Assembly: GCF_900176035.1 (NCBI RefSeq) | Contig: NZ_FWWT01000016.1 | Span: 175,171 to 239,170, forward strand | Origin: Desulfonispora thiosulfatigenes DSM 11270 | GTDB lineage: Bacteria; Bacillota; Peptococcia; Peptococcales; Desulfonisporaceae | Length of the DNA: 64,000 nucleotides | Reading direction: 5' to 3' | Shown here: positions 26,262 through 36,276 of the stretch, one piece after another | Layout: every line of letters starts with the position of its first letter | Position numbering within the stretch: position 1 is the stretch's first letter | Position numbers and translations under genes: made by a program | Notes under the pieces: model-generated | Told to the model about the DNA's origin: nothing | Database searches by the model: none | The model's input: the letters and a program-made list of their open reading frames with translations, nothing else

Positions 26262-27296
26262 TTGGAAATTAGAGAATATATAGAACAACGGGAAAAGGAA
26301 AATTTGTCTTCATTTGCTAAATTAGCAATTAAATCTAAAGGTAGGGCTATCTTTGAACCTGAAGATCCCATTAGAACTTGTTTTATGAGAGATAGAGATA
26401 GGGTAATTCATTCTAAAGCATTTCGCAGGTTAAAACATAAAACGCAAGTATACATTTCTCCTGGTAATGATCACTTTCGCACTAGACTTACTCATACTTT
26501 AGAAGTAAATCAAATTGCTAAAACTATTGGAAAAGGATTGCGACTAAATGAAGATTTAATTGAAGCAATAGCGCTAGCTCATGATGTAGGACATACCCCA
26601 TTTGCACACTCAGGGGAGGAAGTATTAAATGAACTTATGACAGATGGATTTAGGCATAATGAAAATAGCGTCAGAGTTTTAACTGAAGTCGAGCAAAGAA
26701 GTGAAGGAAGAGGTCTTAATTTAAGTAAAGAAGTACTTGATGGTGTGTTAAATCATCGAGGATTTGATAAAGATATAAATAGAGCCGAGACCCTTGAAGG
26801 ACAAGTAGTTAGACTTAGTGATAAGGTTGCTTATGTGCAACATGATATTGATGATAGCATTAGAGGTGGAATATTACGAAAGTGCGATTTACCTAAAGAA
26901 CCATTAGAAATTTTAGGGGAAAGCCATAGTGCAAGAATAACCACATTAGTAACAGATGCGATTAAGCACGGATTTCATGAATTGGAAAATAGCAAAGAGC
27001 CGAAGATAAATCTCAGTCCAAAAATTAAGAAAGCATTAATTGATCTTAGGACATTTATGTTCGAACATATTTATAATGGAGAAGTTTGTTCTAAAGAAAG
27101 AGAAAGTGCGATGTATGTTATAGAGCATTTATTTAAATACTATAAAAAGAATCCAGAAAGGTTACCATTATTTTATCAAACAATTGCAAAAACAGAAGGA
27201 ATCGAAAGAGGAGTTGCTGATTATATCTCAGGTATGAGTGATAATTATTGTGTCACTATATTTAAAGAGTTAGTGATACCTCGTTCTTTTTTGTGA
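26262..27296 (+). CDS. dgt: dGTP triphosphohydrolase-like HD protein
   Basis: The 344-residue protein has the HD metal motifs RTRLTHTLEVNQIA and ALAHDVGHTPFAHSGE, and the late catalytic region with LSDKVAYVQHDIDD. It cleaves dNTPs to the nucleoside and triphosphate in studied relatives. The start is TTG, 5 nt after AGGAAGGTG. It lies ahead of dnaG and rpoD, an order common in Clostridia. Confidence 0.93.
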   Translation: MEIREYIEQREKENLSSFAKLAIKSKGRAIFEPEDPIRTCFMRDRDRVIHSKAFRRLKHKTQVYISPGNDHFRTRLTHTLEVNQIAKTIGKGLRLNEDLIEAIALAHDVGHTPFAHSGEEVLNELMTDGFRHNENSVRVLTEVEQRSEGRGLNLSKEVLDGVLNHRGFDKDINRAETLEGQVVRLSDKVAYVQHDIDDSIRGGILRKCDLPKEPLEILGESHSARITTLVTDAIKHGFHELENSKEPKINLSPKIKKALIDLRTFMFEHIYNGEVCSKERESAMYVIEHLFKYYKKNPERLPLFYQTIAKTEGIERGVADYISGMSDNYCVTIFKELVIPRSFL

Positions 27297-27518
27297 AATT
27301 AATATATTTTAGAGTAATTTTAATAAAAACTTGCCTAAATAGTATGAAAAAGGAAAAAAACACGTTTTAATTTGTAAATTTTAGCATATAATATATTTAT
27401 CCATTATATACAAAAATTTACCTTTTGCCAAGAAGATTTTTTTATAGCAGGAAATATTAAAGTAATAGAGAATAATAGTTATCCGTAGAATTAAATTTTA
27501 GTAGAGAAATGAGGAAAA
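27297..27518 (+). other. Intergenic stretch, no feature recognised
   Basis: This 222-nt AT-rich gap holds no open frame with a ribosome binding site. A promoter for the next gene is expected here but no clear consensus was seen. Confidence 0.4.
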
Positions 27519-27956
27519 ATGAATATTTATGTAGATGCTGATGCTTGTCCTGTAAAAGACATTATTATTGATCTTGGACAAAAGTATAAGGTAAAGGTTG
27601 TTATCGTGTGTAGTATTAGTCATTATTCTAAGGCACTTGAAAATGTTGAAAGTATTATTGTTGATAATGTTCCTCAAGCTGCTGATATGGCTATTATTAA
27701 TAAAATTAAAGAAAATGATATTGTCATTACCCAGGATTACGGGTTAGCTTCTATTGCTTTAGCTAAGAAATGTAAAGTGCTGCATCATACAGGTAAACCA
27801 TATACAAATGAAAATATTGACAATTTATTATTAAACAGGCATATTTCAAGTAAAATCAGAAGAGCTGGAGGAAAGACAAAAGGTCCAAAGGCATTCACTG
27901 AAGTAGATCGGGAAAGGTTTAGAATGGCTTTATCAGGACTTTTGGATAAAAAATAA
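27519..27956 (+). CDS. YaiI/YqxD family (DUF188) PIN-like protein
   Basis: The 145-residue protein starts with IYVDADACPVKDII and has QDYGLASIAL and the C-terminal GGKTKGPKAFTEVDR, all typical of DUF188. The fold is PIN-like and nuclease activity is suspected but not proven in the family. It lies in its usual place before dnaG. The ATG follows GAGG. Confidence 0.92.
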   Translation: MNIYVDADACPVKDIIIDLGQKYKVKVVIVCSISHYSKALENVESIIVDNVPQAADMAIINKIKENDIVITQDYGLASIALAKKCKVLHHTGKPYTNENIDNLLLNRHISSKIRRAGGKTKGPKAFTEVDRERFRMALSGLLDKK

Positions 27957-28075
27957 AAAAGTAAAAATCCTTCGTTGTTAAAAAAATATCATTATTTAAG
28001 TTTTCTTTAAATCAGTAGCAGGAATAATGCAAAATATGGCGAATTTTGTTACATAGTAGGATGAAGGTGATTTTT

Positions 28076-29875
28076 ATGAAAGGTTATATACCACAGGAGA
28101 TAATCGATGAAATTACTGCCCGCGCTGATATTGTAGAGGTAATTAAAGAATTTATACCTTTAAAAAAGGAAGGCAGGAACTTTAAAGGATTATGTCCATT
28201 TCATCATGAGAAAACTCCTTCTTTCACGGTTTCAGCGGAGAAACAAATCTTTCATTGTTTTGGATGTGGTGTCGGAGGAAATGTGTATAGCTTTTTAATG
28301 AAAATGGATAATATTAGCTTTCCAGAAAGCATAAAAAGACTAGGAGAAAAAACAGGAGTCGCTATCCCTGAAACAGAAATAAGTGCTAGTGAAAAGAACA
28401 AAATAACTAAGCGAGAACGACTTTTTAAAATCAATGACCTTACTTCTAGATTTTATCATAAAATATTGGTTGATTCAAAGCAAGGAAAATTAGCCAGAGA
28501 ATATTTACAAAAAAGAGGTATAAATCTTGAAACAATTAATAAATTTAAAATTGGTTATGCCATAGATTCATGGGATAGTCTTTTGAAATTTATGATGAAA
28601 AAAGACATTAAACCTCAGGAACTTTTAGATTTAGGATTAATCTCACCGCGTAAAAGTGGTAATGGGTATTATGATCGCTTTAGAGGAAGATTGATTTTTC
28701 CTATTTGGGATAGTAGGGGAGGGGTAGTGGCTTTTGGGGCTAGGATATTAGGTCAAGGTGAACCTAAGTATCTTAATTCACCTGATACACCTCTATTTAA
28801 CAAAAGTTATCATTTATATGGCATAAATCTAGCTAAAAATAATATTAGAGATAAGGATATGGCATTAATTGTTGAGGGATATATGGATGTTATAGCCTGT
28901 TATCAGCATGGGGTAAAAAATGCTGTTGCTTCATTAGGTACAGCATTTACCAAATATCAAGCAAACCTTTTAATGCGTTATAGCTATAATCTTGGTATTT
29001 GTTACGATGCAGATGCTGCAGGTTCTAAAGCTAGTTTAAGAGGTTTAGATGTTTTATCTGATTTAGGATGCAATGTGAGCGTAATTAATTTACCTAAGGG
29101 ATTAGATCCGGATGAATATTTACAAAAAGAAGGCAAAGATGGTTTAGAACTATTAATTAAAGATGGACAAAGTTTAATAGAATATAAACTAACCCATTCC
29201 ATGGAAAATAATGAAATTATTGCGATCCAAGGAAAATTAAAAGTTATTGAAGATCTAGCAGAAGACTTGCTCAAAATGAAAAGTTTTGTTTTGCGGCAAG
29301 GAGCAATTGATTTAATTAGTAAAAAATTAGGATTACCTTCTGAAACAATTATTAGTGAATTAAAAAAAATTAATCAAGAAGTAAAGAAAGCTTATAATTT
29401 TCGGGATACTAAAGATAATCAGAGAGATAATAAGACTATAAACTATGACCATTTTAATAAGGTGGAAATCTTAACCTTAAAATTAATTATTGAAAATAAT
29501 AAGTTGTTTACTGAAATCGAAAATGTAGGTGGAGCTAAACTTTTTACATCTACCTTACAAGAATTTTATCAAGAAATTTACAAATTATATCTAGAAACAG
29601 GCGAAGTGAGCAGCAGTAATTTCTCTGAAAATAAATATAGTAATTTATTTGCCTACATTATGATGCAAGAAAATAAAGCTAGTAATATAAAAAAGGCATT
29701 TTTTGATTATCTAAAGAATTTAAGATTACTTTTTTTAGAGACAGAATATAATGCTAAAAAAACTAAGTTACAAGAAGCTGAAAAAAACGGAAATGTAGAT
29801 GAGTTAAACAAGCTTCTTTTTGATATAGATACAATTTTGCAAGAGAAAAAAGTTATTGATACCCTAGGAGGGTGA
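28076..29875 (+). CDS. dnaG: DNA primase
   Basis: DnaG makes RNA primers for replication. The 599-residue protein has the CHC2 zinc finger ([20 protein letters not shown], residues about 40-63), the catalytic core with the Toprim motif VEGYMDV at residue 266, and a helicase-binding C-terminal domain. The ATG at 28076 has GAAGGTGA before it and is preferred over an upstream in-frame start. Its stop lies 8 nt before the rpoD start. Confidence 0.97.
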   Translation: MKGYIPQEIIDEITARADIVEVIKEFIPLKKEGRNFKGLCPFHHEKTPSFTVSAEKQIFHCFGCGVGGNVYSFLMKMDNISFPESIKRLGEKTGVAIPETEISASEKNKITKRERLFKINDLTSRFYHKILVDSKQGKLAREYLQKRGINLETINKFKIGYAIDSWDSLLKFMMKKDIKPQELLDLGLISPRKSGNGYYDRFRGRLIFPIWDSRGGVVAFGARILGQGEPKYLNSPDTPLFNKSYHLYGINLAKNNIRDKDMALIVEGYMDVIACYQHGVKNAVASLGTAFTKYQANLLMRYSYNLGICYDADAAGSKASLRGLDVLSDLGCNVSVINLPKGLDPDEYLQKEGKDGLELLIKDGQSLIEYKLTHSMENNEIIAIQGKLKVIEDLAEDLLKMKSFVLRQGAIDLISKKLGLPSETIISELKKINQEVKKAYNFRDTKDNQRDNKTINYDHFNKVEILTLKLIIENNKLFTEIENVGGAKLFTSTLQEFYQEIYKLYLETGEVSSSNFSENKYSNLFAYIMMQENKASNIKKAFFDYLKNLRLLFLETEYNAKKTKLQEAEKNGNVDELNKLLFDIDTILQEKKVIDTLGG

Positions 29876-29883
29876 TAAAAAAG

Positions 29884-30981
29884 ATGAACAAAGAAATGAA
29901 AGTAGAAACGGTAAAAGAACTTATTGTAAAAGGTAAAAAAAATGGAAGTCTTACTTACAAGGAAATCATGGATGCTTTACAAGGAGTAGAATTAAATCCT
30001 GACCAAATAGATGATATCTATGAACAATTTTCGACTATGGGTATAGAAGTAGTAGGTAAGGAAGAAGCACAAGAAGATAAAGACTCGACAGATAAAGAAG
30101 ATGACGAAGACGAAGAAGAGGTCGAATTAGATTTATCTGTCCCTGAAGGTATTGGCATTGATGATCCAGTAAGAATGTACTTAAAGGAAATTGGTAGAGT
30201 ACCTTTATTGACCGCAGAAAAAGAAGTAAAGCTTGCTCTTTTAATGGAAGAAGGAGACGAAGCAGCTAAAAGGGAATTATGTGAAGCAAACTTAAGGCTA
30301 GTTGTTAGTATAGCTAAAAGATATGTAGGGCGCGGTATGTTGTTTTTAGATTTAATTCAAGAAGGTAATCTTGGCCTCATAAAAGCTGTAGAAAAGTTTG
30401 ATTATCGTAAAGGTTTTAAGTTTAGTACTTATGCAACTTGGTGGATCAGGCAAGCTATAACTAGAGCTATCGCTGACCAAGCACGTACTATTCGGATACC
30501 TGTTCATATGGTAGAAACGATTAATAAACTTATTCGTATATCTCGTCATCTTTTGCAAGAACTTGGTAGAGAACCAACTCCTGAAGAGATTTCAGTAGAA
30601 ATGGAAATACCTGTGGAAAGAGTTAGAGAAATACTGAAAATTGCTCAAGAACCAGTTTCTTTAGAGACTCCAATTGGTGAAGAAGAAGATAGTCATCTTG
30701 GTGATTTTATTGAAGATGAAGACGCACCAGCACCAGCTGAAGCAGCATCATACATTCTTTTAAGAGAACAATTAGAAGGTGTATTAGATTCTTTAACTCC
30801 AAGAGAAGAAAAGGTATTAAGACTACGTTTTGGTTTAGATGACGGACGTTCAAGGACATTAGAGGAAGTTGGTCAAGAATTTGGGGTTACGAGAGAAAGA
30901 ATTAGACAAATTGAAGCCAAGGCTTTAAGAAAACTAAGACATCCTAGTAGAAGCCGTAAATTAAAAGATTATTTAGATTAA
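29884..30981 (+). CDS. rpoD: Primary RNA polymerase sigma factor (SigA/RpoD)
   Basis: The 365-residue protein has region 1.1, an acidic stretch near residues 65-85, region 1.2 ([11 protein letters not shown]), region 2 ([26 protein letters not shown]), region 3 and region 4 with the helix-turn-helix [20 protein letters not shown]. It recognises TTGACA/TATAAT promoters such as the one before the tRNA genes. The ATG at 29884 is chosen; AGGAGG lies 12 nt upstream. A GTG at 29872 touches the Shine-Dalgarno. Confidence 0.97.
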   Translation: MNKEMKVETVKELIVKGKKNGSLTYKEIMDALQGVELNPDQIDDIYEQFSTMGIEVVGKEEAQEDKDSTDKEDDEDEEEVELDLSVPEGIGIDDPVRMYLKEIGRVPLLTAEKEVKLALLMEEGDEAAKRELCEANLRLVVSIAKRYVGRGMLFLDLIQEGNLGLIKAVEKFDYRKGFKFSTYATWWIRQAITRAIADQARTIRIPVHMVETINKLIRISRHLLQELGREPTPEEISVEMEIPVERVREILKIAQEPVSLETPIGEEEDSHLGDFIEDEDAPAPAEAASYILLREQLEGVLDSLTPREEKVLRLRFGLDDGRSRTLEEVGQEFGVTRERIRQIEAKALRKLRHPSRSRKLKDYLD

Positions 30982-30999
30982 AATAATTTTAAAATATAG

Positions 31000-31028
31000 T
31001 TGACTTATTAACTAGAAATACGTATAAT
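31000..31028 (+). promoter_or_regulatory. Promoter of the tRNA cluster
   Basis: TTGACT, 17 nt of spacer and TATAAT form a near-consensus sigma-A promoter 30 nt before the first tRNA. Confidence 0.9.
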
Positions 31029-31058
31029 GAATCTTGTCGCGGTAACCACTGCGACTTA

Positions 31059-31133
31059 GGGCCTATAGCTCAGTGGTAGAGCATCCGGCTCATAACCGGA
31101 TGGTCCCTGGTTCGAACCCAGGTGGGCCCACCA
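31059..31133 (+). tRNA. tRNA-Met (anticodon CAT)
   Basis: The seven-base acceptor stem GGGCCTA pairs with TGGGCCC. The anticodon stem CCGG(C) encloses CTCATAA, and the T-arm contains GGTTCGAACCC. CCA is encoded. The CAT anticodon can also mark a modified Ile tRNA; initiator features (three G-C pairs in the anticodon stem) are not seen. Confidence 0.93.
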
Positions 31134-31150
31134 TTTGAAATTTTCATATT

Positions 31151-31227
31151 GGCCCGTTGGAGAAGTGGCTGAACTCACTAGCCTTTCACGCTAGCACTCA
31201 GGGGTTCGAATCCCCTACGGGTCACCA
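31151..31227 (+). tRNA. tRNA-Glu (anticodon TTC)
   Basis: The anticodon stem CTAGC/GCTAG encloses CTTTCAC, and the T-arm is GGGGTTCGAATCCCC. The acceptor GGCCCGT pairs with ACGGGTC, and CCA is encoded. Confidence 0.93.
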
Positions 31228-31231
31228 TTTT

Positions 31232-31307
31232 GGGCGATTAGCTCAGCTGGGAGAGCACCTGCCTTACAAGCAGGGGGTCGGCAGTTCGATCCTGTCATCG
31301 CCCACCA
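31232..31307 (+). tRNA. tRNA-Val (anticodon TAC)
   Basis: The acceptor GGGCGAT pairs with ATCGCCC. The anticodon loop is CTTACAA and the encoded CCA follows the discriminator A. Confidence 0.94.
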
Positions 31308-31313
31308 AACAGA

Positions 31314-31343
31314 AACCTATTGCATTTGCAATAGGTTTTTTTG
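31314..31343 (+). terminator. Terminator of the tRNA cluster
   Basis: AAACCTATTGC and GCAATAGGTTT form a perfect stem followed by T7. Confidence 0.95.
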
Positions 31344-31433
31344 TATATAAATGCACTTAACTAAAATTTTGGTATCAGACTACCCTACTCTTGAATAGGA
31401 TATAGTACTTTAAGAAATATAGGAGGAGAGATT

Positions 31434-31664
31434 ATGTCTGATAATAATAACATTCAAAGAAGACTCGCAAACGTCTTACAAGAATTACAAGAAATAGTAG
31501 ATGATAGTATTAAAATAAGAAAACAGTCTAAAGAGGTAAAGGTTCAAAATGCTAAGGTATGGGAAAAGTTTTTAAGTGGATTTTTTAGTTTTATTAAAAT
31601 AAGAGAAAAAGAAACTGGCGAAAATCTAATGTGGGGAATTTCATTACTGAAGATTATGAAATAA
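31434..31664 (+). CDS. Small hypothetical coiled-coil protein
   Basis: The 76-residue protein is mostly helical and charged (RRLANVLQELQEIVDDSIKI), with a hydrophobic stretch WEKFLSGFFSFI. AGGAGGAG lies 6 nt before the ATG. No family is recognised. It is the last low-GC gene before the high-GC block. Confidence 0.7.
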   Translation: MSDNNNIQRRLANVLQELQEIVDDSIKIRKQSKEVKVQNAKVWEKFLSGFFSFIKIREKETGENLMWGISLLKIMK

Positions 31665-31867
31665 AAAAGTAGCGTAGTAGTTACATAATTAAAGTATAGG
31701 CACACTACCATAGGGAAACATTTGAAATGTGGCTAATGGTGGGCATATATCGGCAGACAGTGCGTTTTTACTGTCTGCAGATTACCTTTTTTGCACATCT
31801 TTTGGTGTTCCCTTAAACTACTCATGTGAACTGATATAAATAGCGGAAAATAAGGTTAATTAATAGA
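31665..31867 (+). other. Intergenic stretch at the left border of the high-GC block
   Basis: It contains a hairpin GCAGACAGT/ACTGTCTGC at about 31751-31777 followed by ATTACCTTTTTT, which may be a terminator. No repeat matching the right border near 43.06 kb was seen. Confidence 0.5.
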
Positions 31868-33139
31868 TTATGTAGTTGCCTGAAATATAAACCAGCCATC
31901 CTTGACCGAAAACTGGAATACACCTCCATGTTTTTCCACGATATGTGCCATGCTTTTTGTGCCAAAACCGTGTCCCTGTTCTTTAGATACAGGCAAGCCA
32001 TGATGGAATATCGGTTCTACCTGATAACTGTTGCGGATGTCAATGCACAGCTTATTATTTTTGGAATACACACGCAGCTTGATATAGCGTTCATTGCTGT
32101 CTACTATATTGTCACAGGCATGTATGGCGTTTTCCAAAGCATTTGACAATAGTGAGCAAAGCTCGGTGTCGCTAAACGGAAGCGAGTCAGGCAGTCTTGC
32201 TTCTACCGTCAACAGGATTCCTGATTGTTTTGCTTTGGTGGCAAATGCGGACAAAATCAGATTGACGGTTTCATTTTCGCAAAAGCGTATGGGCGTTATG
32301 GCATCCATATCGGACTGGGCAGTCTGCAGATACTCTTTGAGTTCCTCTATGTGTCCCTTGGCTGCCAGCCCCTGCAAAAGAGCGAAATGGTGGCGCATAT
32401 CGTGCCGATAGGCCGCAGCATTCTGCTGCAGCTGCCGCAGAGAAGCAAACTCTGTCTGCGCCTGCCTAAACTGCGTATCCAGCATATCCCGTTCTCTTTG
32501 GATGCTAGCCTGTTTTTGCGTTTCGGCATAGTAAAGGAGAACAAACACCAAATAGAATGCCGATGTCACGAAGGGCATAAATTGTACAGCCGTGCGTGCC
32601 CCACTATACATAAAATCTGTGTAAACAGTGCCGGCATAGTCGAATAGATAGTAAAAGGCTGGCATGGCACCAAACAGTAGGCAGGATTTAACAGAGCGTT
32701 CCAATAGATGCTGAATAGAGTTAACCGCATATTTTTCTAGAAAATAGTACATCAGAAATGCAGTCACAATATAACCGATATGGTTCATAGAAGCATTGTT
32801 AAAAGTTTCACCTACAACAGTACCAATCCAACGGGGTGGCTGGCAGCACAGGAAGGAGACAAACATACTGGTTAGTGAAATAAGCCATGACCGCTTTAAG
32901 TAAAGGGCGATAAAAACAGCAACCGGCAAATGAGAAAGCAGCGGATATATTTTTAGTGTCATGCCCATGCCCCAAAGCTGCAGGCAGACGAATTGTAAAA
33001 TAAATAAAATGATGGTAAGGCACCCAAGAGCCAGATAATTTTTCCGTGTACGTACCATTCCTGTGAAATTGACCGCAACCGCCACACCGAATAACAGGGC
33101 AATAAAGTAACGAGAGAATTCAATAGCTGTTTCTACCAC
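31868..33139 (-). CDS. GHKL sensor histidine kinase (AgrC/LytS-like)
   Basis: The 423-residue protein has six or so N-terminal membrane helices, then a dimerisation region with the phospho-acceptor His in YRHDMRHHFALL, and the ATPase boxes NALENAIHACD and GHGFGTKSMAHIVEKHGG. It ends 4 nt after the start of nothing else on the minus strand and is preceded by its LytTR regulator 4 nt upstream. Kinases of this type in Clostridia sense peptides or cell-envelope signals. Base composition is higher in GC than in the flanking core genes. Confidence 0.93.
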   Translation of the reverse strand: MVETAIEFSRYFIALLFGVAVAVNFTGMVRTRKNYLALGCLTIILFILQFVCLQLWGMGMTLKIYPLLSHLPVAVFIALYLKRSWLISLTSMFVSFLCCQPPRWIGTVVGETFNNASMNHIGYIVTAFLMYYFLEKYAVNSIQHLLERSVKSCLLFGAMPAFYYLFDYAGTVYTDFMYSGARTAVQFMPFVTSAFYLVFVLLYYAETQKQASIQRERDMLDTQFRQAQTEFASLRQLQQNAAAYRHDMRHHFALLQGLAAKGHIEELKEYLQTAQSDMDAITPIRFCENETVNLILSAFATKAKQSGILLTVEARLPDSLPFSDTELCSLLSNALENAIHACDNIVDSNERYIKLRVYSKNNKLCIDIRNSYQVEPIFHHGLPVSKEQGHGFGTKSMAHIVEKHGGVFQFSVKDGWFIFQATT

Positions 33140-33143
33140 CCGC

Positions 33144-33869
33144 TTATTCCTCCTCCATTTGATAATGCAGATATTGCTGCTTTATCTCTCGCGCCTTGCC
33201 CTGAGCAACAGGGATAGAGGAAAGGGTCTGTAAGGTCACCTGATGATTTTTGATGGTATCCACATACTGCATATTCACAAGATAGGAGCGGTGGGGTTTG
33301 ATAAAACAGCCATATTTCAGAAGATTATCGCAGACAGAGGAAAAAGACTCTGTACATTCGATTACCTTGCCGGAGCGCAGGTGATACAGTACATTTCTCC
33401 CGATAACCTCAGCAAAAGTCAAATTGGAGATTAGTATTTTTTGAATGCCCTCATTACTTTTTACGATAATCGCATCCTCATCTTTTTGTGTTTTTATCTG
33501 CTCTAGCATTTCGTCAAAGGTGAAGAACAGTTTTTCTTTTGAGATTGGCTTTAGTACATAGTTAATCGCTTTCACTGAATAGCTCTCCAAAGCAAATTCG
33601 GGCGATGATGTAAAGAATAAAATTGGTGCGGTTTTGTCAAAACCACGGATTTCCTTTGCGACATCAATACCCATAAAGCCCGGCATAATAATATCCAGAC
33701 AGTATATATCAAACCGTTTTCCTTTTTCTAAGGCCGAAACCAACTCAAATCCGTTTGGAAAGACGGCGTATTCACAGCTAAAGTTTTTTGATGCTCTATA
33801 TAAGTTGATGAGCTGTACCATATTGGATAGCTCATCAATATTGTCATCACAAACCGCAACCTGTAGCAT
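33144..33869 (-). CDS. LytTR-family response regulator
   Basis: The 241-residue protein has a receiver domain with acidic VCDDN, acceptor Asp in CLDIIMPG and Lys in LKPIS, followed by a LytTR DNA-binding domain (ALL residues from about 140, with IKPHRSYLVNMQYVDTI). LytTR regulators bind pairs of short direct repeats about 21 bp apart. Exactly such a pair lies 70-100 bp upstream of its own start, in the divergent promoter region of the next plus-strand gene, and again at 35663. Confidence 0.93.
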   Translation of the reverse strand: MLQVAVCDDNIDELSNMVQLINLYRASKNFSCEYAVFPNGFELVSALEKGKRFDIYCLDIIMPGFMGIDVAKEIRGFDKTAPILFFTSSPEFALESYSVKAINYVLKPISKEKLFFTFDEMLEQIKTQKDEDAIIVKSNEGIQKILISNLTFAEVIGRNVLYHLRSGKVIECTESFSSVCDNLLKYGCFIKPHRSYLVNMQYVDTIKNHQVTLQTLSSIPVAQGKAREIKQQYLHYQMEEE

Positions 33870-33939
33870 AAATATTCCTCCACTTCTCTATTATCCTAAT
33901 TTTATGATAATTTTACCATAAAAATTGAATTCCGAAACT

Positions 33940-33970
33940 ATGATTCATGTCAAAAAAATCATGTTTCATG
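33940..33970. promoter_or_regulatory. Putative LytTR operator, copy 1
   Basis: ATGATTCATG at 33940 and ATGTTTCATG at 33961 are direct repeats 21 bp apart, two helical turns. The same arrangement recurs at 35663-35693 in a shared stretch of about 50 bp. It sits between the divergent regulator gene and the beta-trefoil-like gene. Confidence 0.7.
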
Positions 33971-34042
33971 CAGCAGACGATTTTTAAAGGAAGTTTATGG
34001 TATGGTGAAGATATGAAATAAAACTTGAGAAGGAGCAAAAAT

Positions 34043-35620
34043 ATGATGAAAAAGCGATTTATGAGTATCTTACTCACCCTGTGTATGATGCTGACACTAC
34101 TGCCGGCAACGGCCATGGCAGCTAATAACTACAATGCTAAACTCAAAGAAGGCTGGTACTATCTTCGGTGTATGGGCAACTATCTTAATTTAGATGCGAA
34201 TGGCAAAGCGGAACTGCGCGACAAAACCAACACTCCAGAAGGAAACACAAAGTTCCGTGTACATTACTGGGGAACTGGTGCATATGGCTTGGAAACGCAG
34301 GATGGAAGGTATTTAGGAATAGAAGGTACCATAAAAGACGGAGTACGAGTAAAGACGGTGGCGGGTGACCCAAACGCGGGTATATCCAAAGATCCTATGT
34401 TTCGTTGGGACATTTACAGCGAAAACGACAAGGATATTTGGAGCCTCCGCCCACGGATGAATAAAGATATTTTTATGAACGCATCTGGGCAGAAAAGCGC
34501 AGATGGAACCCCTATTATTTTATGGACACATATAGATCGTTGGCTTTGTCCGAGTTTCCGCTCTCCTGATGCTCCTAATCATGGGGAGTTCCGGTTTATT
34601 CATGCAGATACATCCTGGGTGGATCCCGGAGCTCCAAAAACGCCCGCAGATGGCTGGTACCAGCTTGATGTGAGACCCAGCGCATGGGACGGGCATAGAA
34701 ACACGATCTTTAAACGCAATATAAACATACACAAAAATGGTGGTGCAGAAATTGACGTCATGAGCTGCATCCCGGGAACTTATGAATTTTATGTGCAAAA
34801 CATGGGGAACAAGCAAATAACCTTGAGGATGGGGGATGGAAGGTATTTGGGAATAGCTGACCCCATAAAAAATGGAGTACGGGTAAAGGCAGTAAAAACC
34901 CCTTATCTTTGGAACAGCTACTCCGAAAAGAAAGACTATGGAGACCACGATAATTTCAGCCTGCGTCCGTCCACGAACACTAACATGATACTCAATGTTT
35001 CCGGGCAAAAGGCTGAGGTAGGAACCCCTATTATATTGTGGGAATATACAAAAATGGACGCTCCTTCTCATGCCGAGTTTACATTTAATGTCTTGAGCAA
35101 GGATAAAGTTCCGGCTAAGGCTGTAACCCCTCCAGTTCCTGTTGTAAAACCAGGGACACCGTCCATGAGTATTGTAACTGCCACACCAAGCAAGACGAGT
35201 TTTATGATGAACAGCCATTCTGTATCCGTCACGGCGGCGTACACCATAAATGGTACTAATTACTTGCAGCTGCGTGCAATTGCAGCACTGCTTAATGGAA
35301 CTGCTGCACAGTTTGATGTGGGCTGGGATGGACAGTATGCCGTAATTGAGCCCGGCAAGCCGTACAGTAGTGTAATTAGCGAAACTAAGCTCCAAAATAC
35401 AACGAATATCCGAAAGAGCGACACGAAGTTCAAGCTAAATGGCAAAGTCTTTACATTTTCAGATGCCCGGTTGATTGCCGGCGATACTAACTACCTTCAG
35501 CTGCGCGAGTTTGCACAGAAAATATCTGGCACGGCATCGCAGTTCAATATTTATTGGGATGATGCGGTAAGTAAGGCGGTCATCCAGCCCGGCGTGGCTT
35601 ATACGGGGCTAGTACAGTAG
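34043..35620 (+). CDS. Secreted protein with repeated beta-trefoil-like region and copper amine oxidase N-like domain
   Basis: The 525-residue protein begins with a signal peptide (KKRFMSILLTLCMMLTLLPA, cleavage after AMA). Two related regions follow, about residues 30-190 and 205-350. Each has GRYLGI, IKxGVRVK, NxSLRP and SGQK(x)xGTPIILW, a pattern like a ricin-type carbohydrate-binding fold. After a Pro/Thr linker come two copies of the amine-oxidase-N-like repeat (NYLQLRAIAALLNG, NYLQLREFAQKISG) often used in cell-surface proteins. AGGAG precedes the ATG. The LytTR operator lies about 75 bp upstream. Its ligand is unknown. Confidence 0.8.
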   Translation: MMKKRFMSILLTLCMMLTLLPATAMAANNYNAKLKEGWYYLRCMGNYLNLDANGKAELRDKTNTPEGNTKFRVHYWGTGAYGLETQDGRYLGIEGTIKDGVRVKTVAGDPNAGISKDPMFRWDIYSENDKDIWSLRPRMNKDIFMNASGQKSADGTPIILWTHIDRWLCPSFRSPDAPNHGEFRFIHADTSWVDPGAPKTPADGWYQLDVRPSAWDGHRNTIFKRNINIHKNGGAEIDVMSCIPGTYEFYVQNMGNKQITLRMGDGRYLGIADPIKNGVRVKAVKTPYLWNSYSEKKDYGDHDNFSLRPSTNTNMILNVSGQKAEVGTPIILWEYTKMDAPSHAEFTFNVLSKDKVPAKAVTPPVPVVKPGTPSMSIVTATPSKTSFMMNSHSVSVTAAYTINGTNYLQLRAIAALLNGTAAQFDVGWDGQYAVIEPGKPYSSVISETKLQNTTNIRKSDTKFKLNGKVFTFSDARLIAGDTNYLQLREFAQKISGTASQFNIYWDDAVSKAVIQPGVAYTGLVQ

Positions 35621-35662
35621 ACATTATCAAATCGGCGTAAAACTTTTTTAATATCTAAAACC

Positions 35663-35693
35663 ATGATTCATGTCGAAAAAATCATATTTCATG
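35663..35693. promoter_or_regulatory. Putative LytTR operator, copy 2
   Basis: ATGATTCATG at 35663 and ATATTTCATG at 35684 repeat with the same 21-bp spacing as copy 1. The flanks AAAAAATCAT and CATGCAGCAGACG are shared with copy 1. Confidence 0.7.
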
Positions 35694-35784
35694 CAGCAGA
35701 CGGTTTTTTCGTGGAAATTTTGATAGATTTAATGCAATGGAATGCTTTCAGCACAGCAAAGCAAAAGAAAAGGGAGGATTTGAA

Positions 35785-36276
35785 ATGAAAAAAATATTGG
35801 TACTTATGATGGCACTTGTTATGACCCTAAGCCTTGTAGCCTGCGGTGGTGAGGCTGATGGAGAAACATCACCAGCGAATCAGCAAGGGGCTTCGGTTGA
35901 GGATTACGCAAAGCTTGAGGGGTTTTTTGATCGCGTTATTGAAAATTATACCGGACAGCAGGAACTTGCCACATTATTGGAAGAAGTGAAAAGTGGTCAA
36001 AAAGAAGAAAGCGCACTCCTGGACGCATACGGGAAATTGGCAGAAGATTCCGCTGGGATGCTTCAAGATGTGCAAAACACAACATGGGAAACCAACCATT
36101 ATGATGACGAGGTGGCGGCGCTCAATGCATGTGTAAAGGCCCTTGCGTTATATCAACAAACATTATATGAGGCAAGTGCAGAAAATGATGGCGCAAAGCT
36201 GGATACAGTGGCAGAGTTGTTGAATGATTATGATGCAAAATTAGGAGCACTACTCGATGCCATGGGCGTAGAGTAA
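35785..36276 (+). CDS. Putative lipoprotein
   Basis: The 163-residue protein has a lipoprotein signal with lipobox LVAC followed by GGE. The mature part is helical and acidic with no recognised domain. GGGAGG lies 9 nt before the ATG at 35785. It is the first gene behind the second LytTR operator and precedes lemA and the DUF2207 gene, so it may be part of the same operon. Confidence 0.85.
   Translation: MKKILVLMMALVMTLSLVACGGEADGETSPANQQGASVEDYAKLEGFFDRVIENYTGQQELATLLEEVKSGQKEESALLDAYGKLAEDSAGMLQDVQNTTWETNHYDDEVAALNACVKALALYQQTLYEASAENDGAKLDTVAELLNDYDAKLGALLDAMGVE

Noticed and set aside
31157..31360. Small protein frame across the tRNA-Glu and tRNA-Val genes
   Set aside because: The frame overlaps two clear tRNA genes and has no ribosome binding site.
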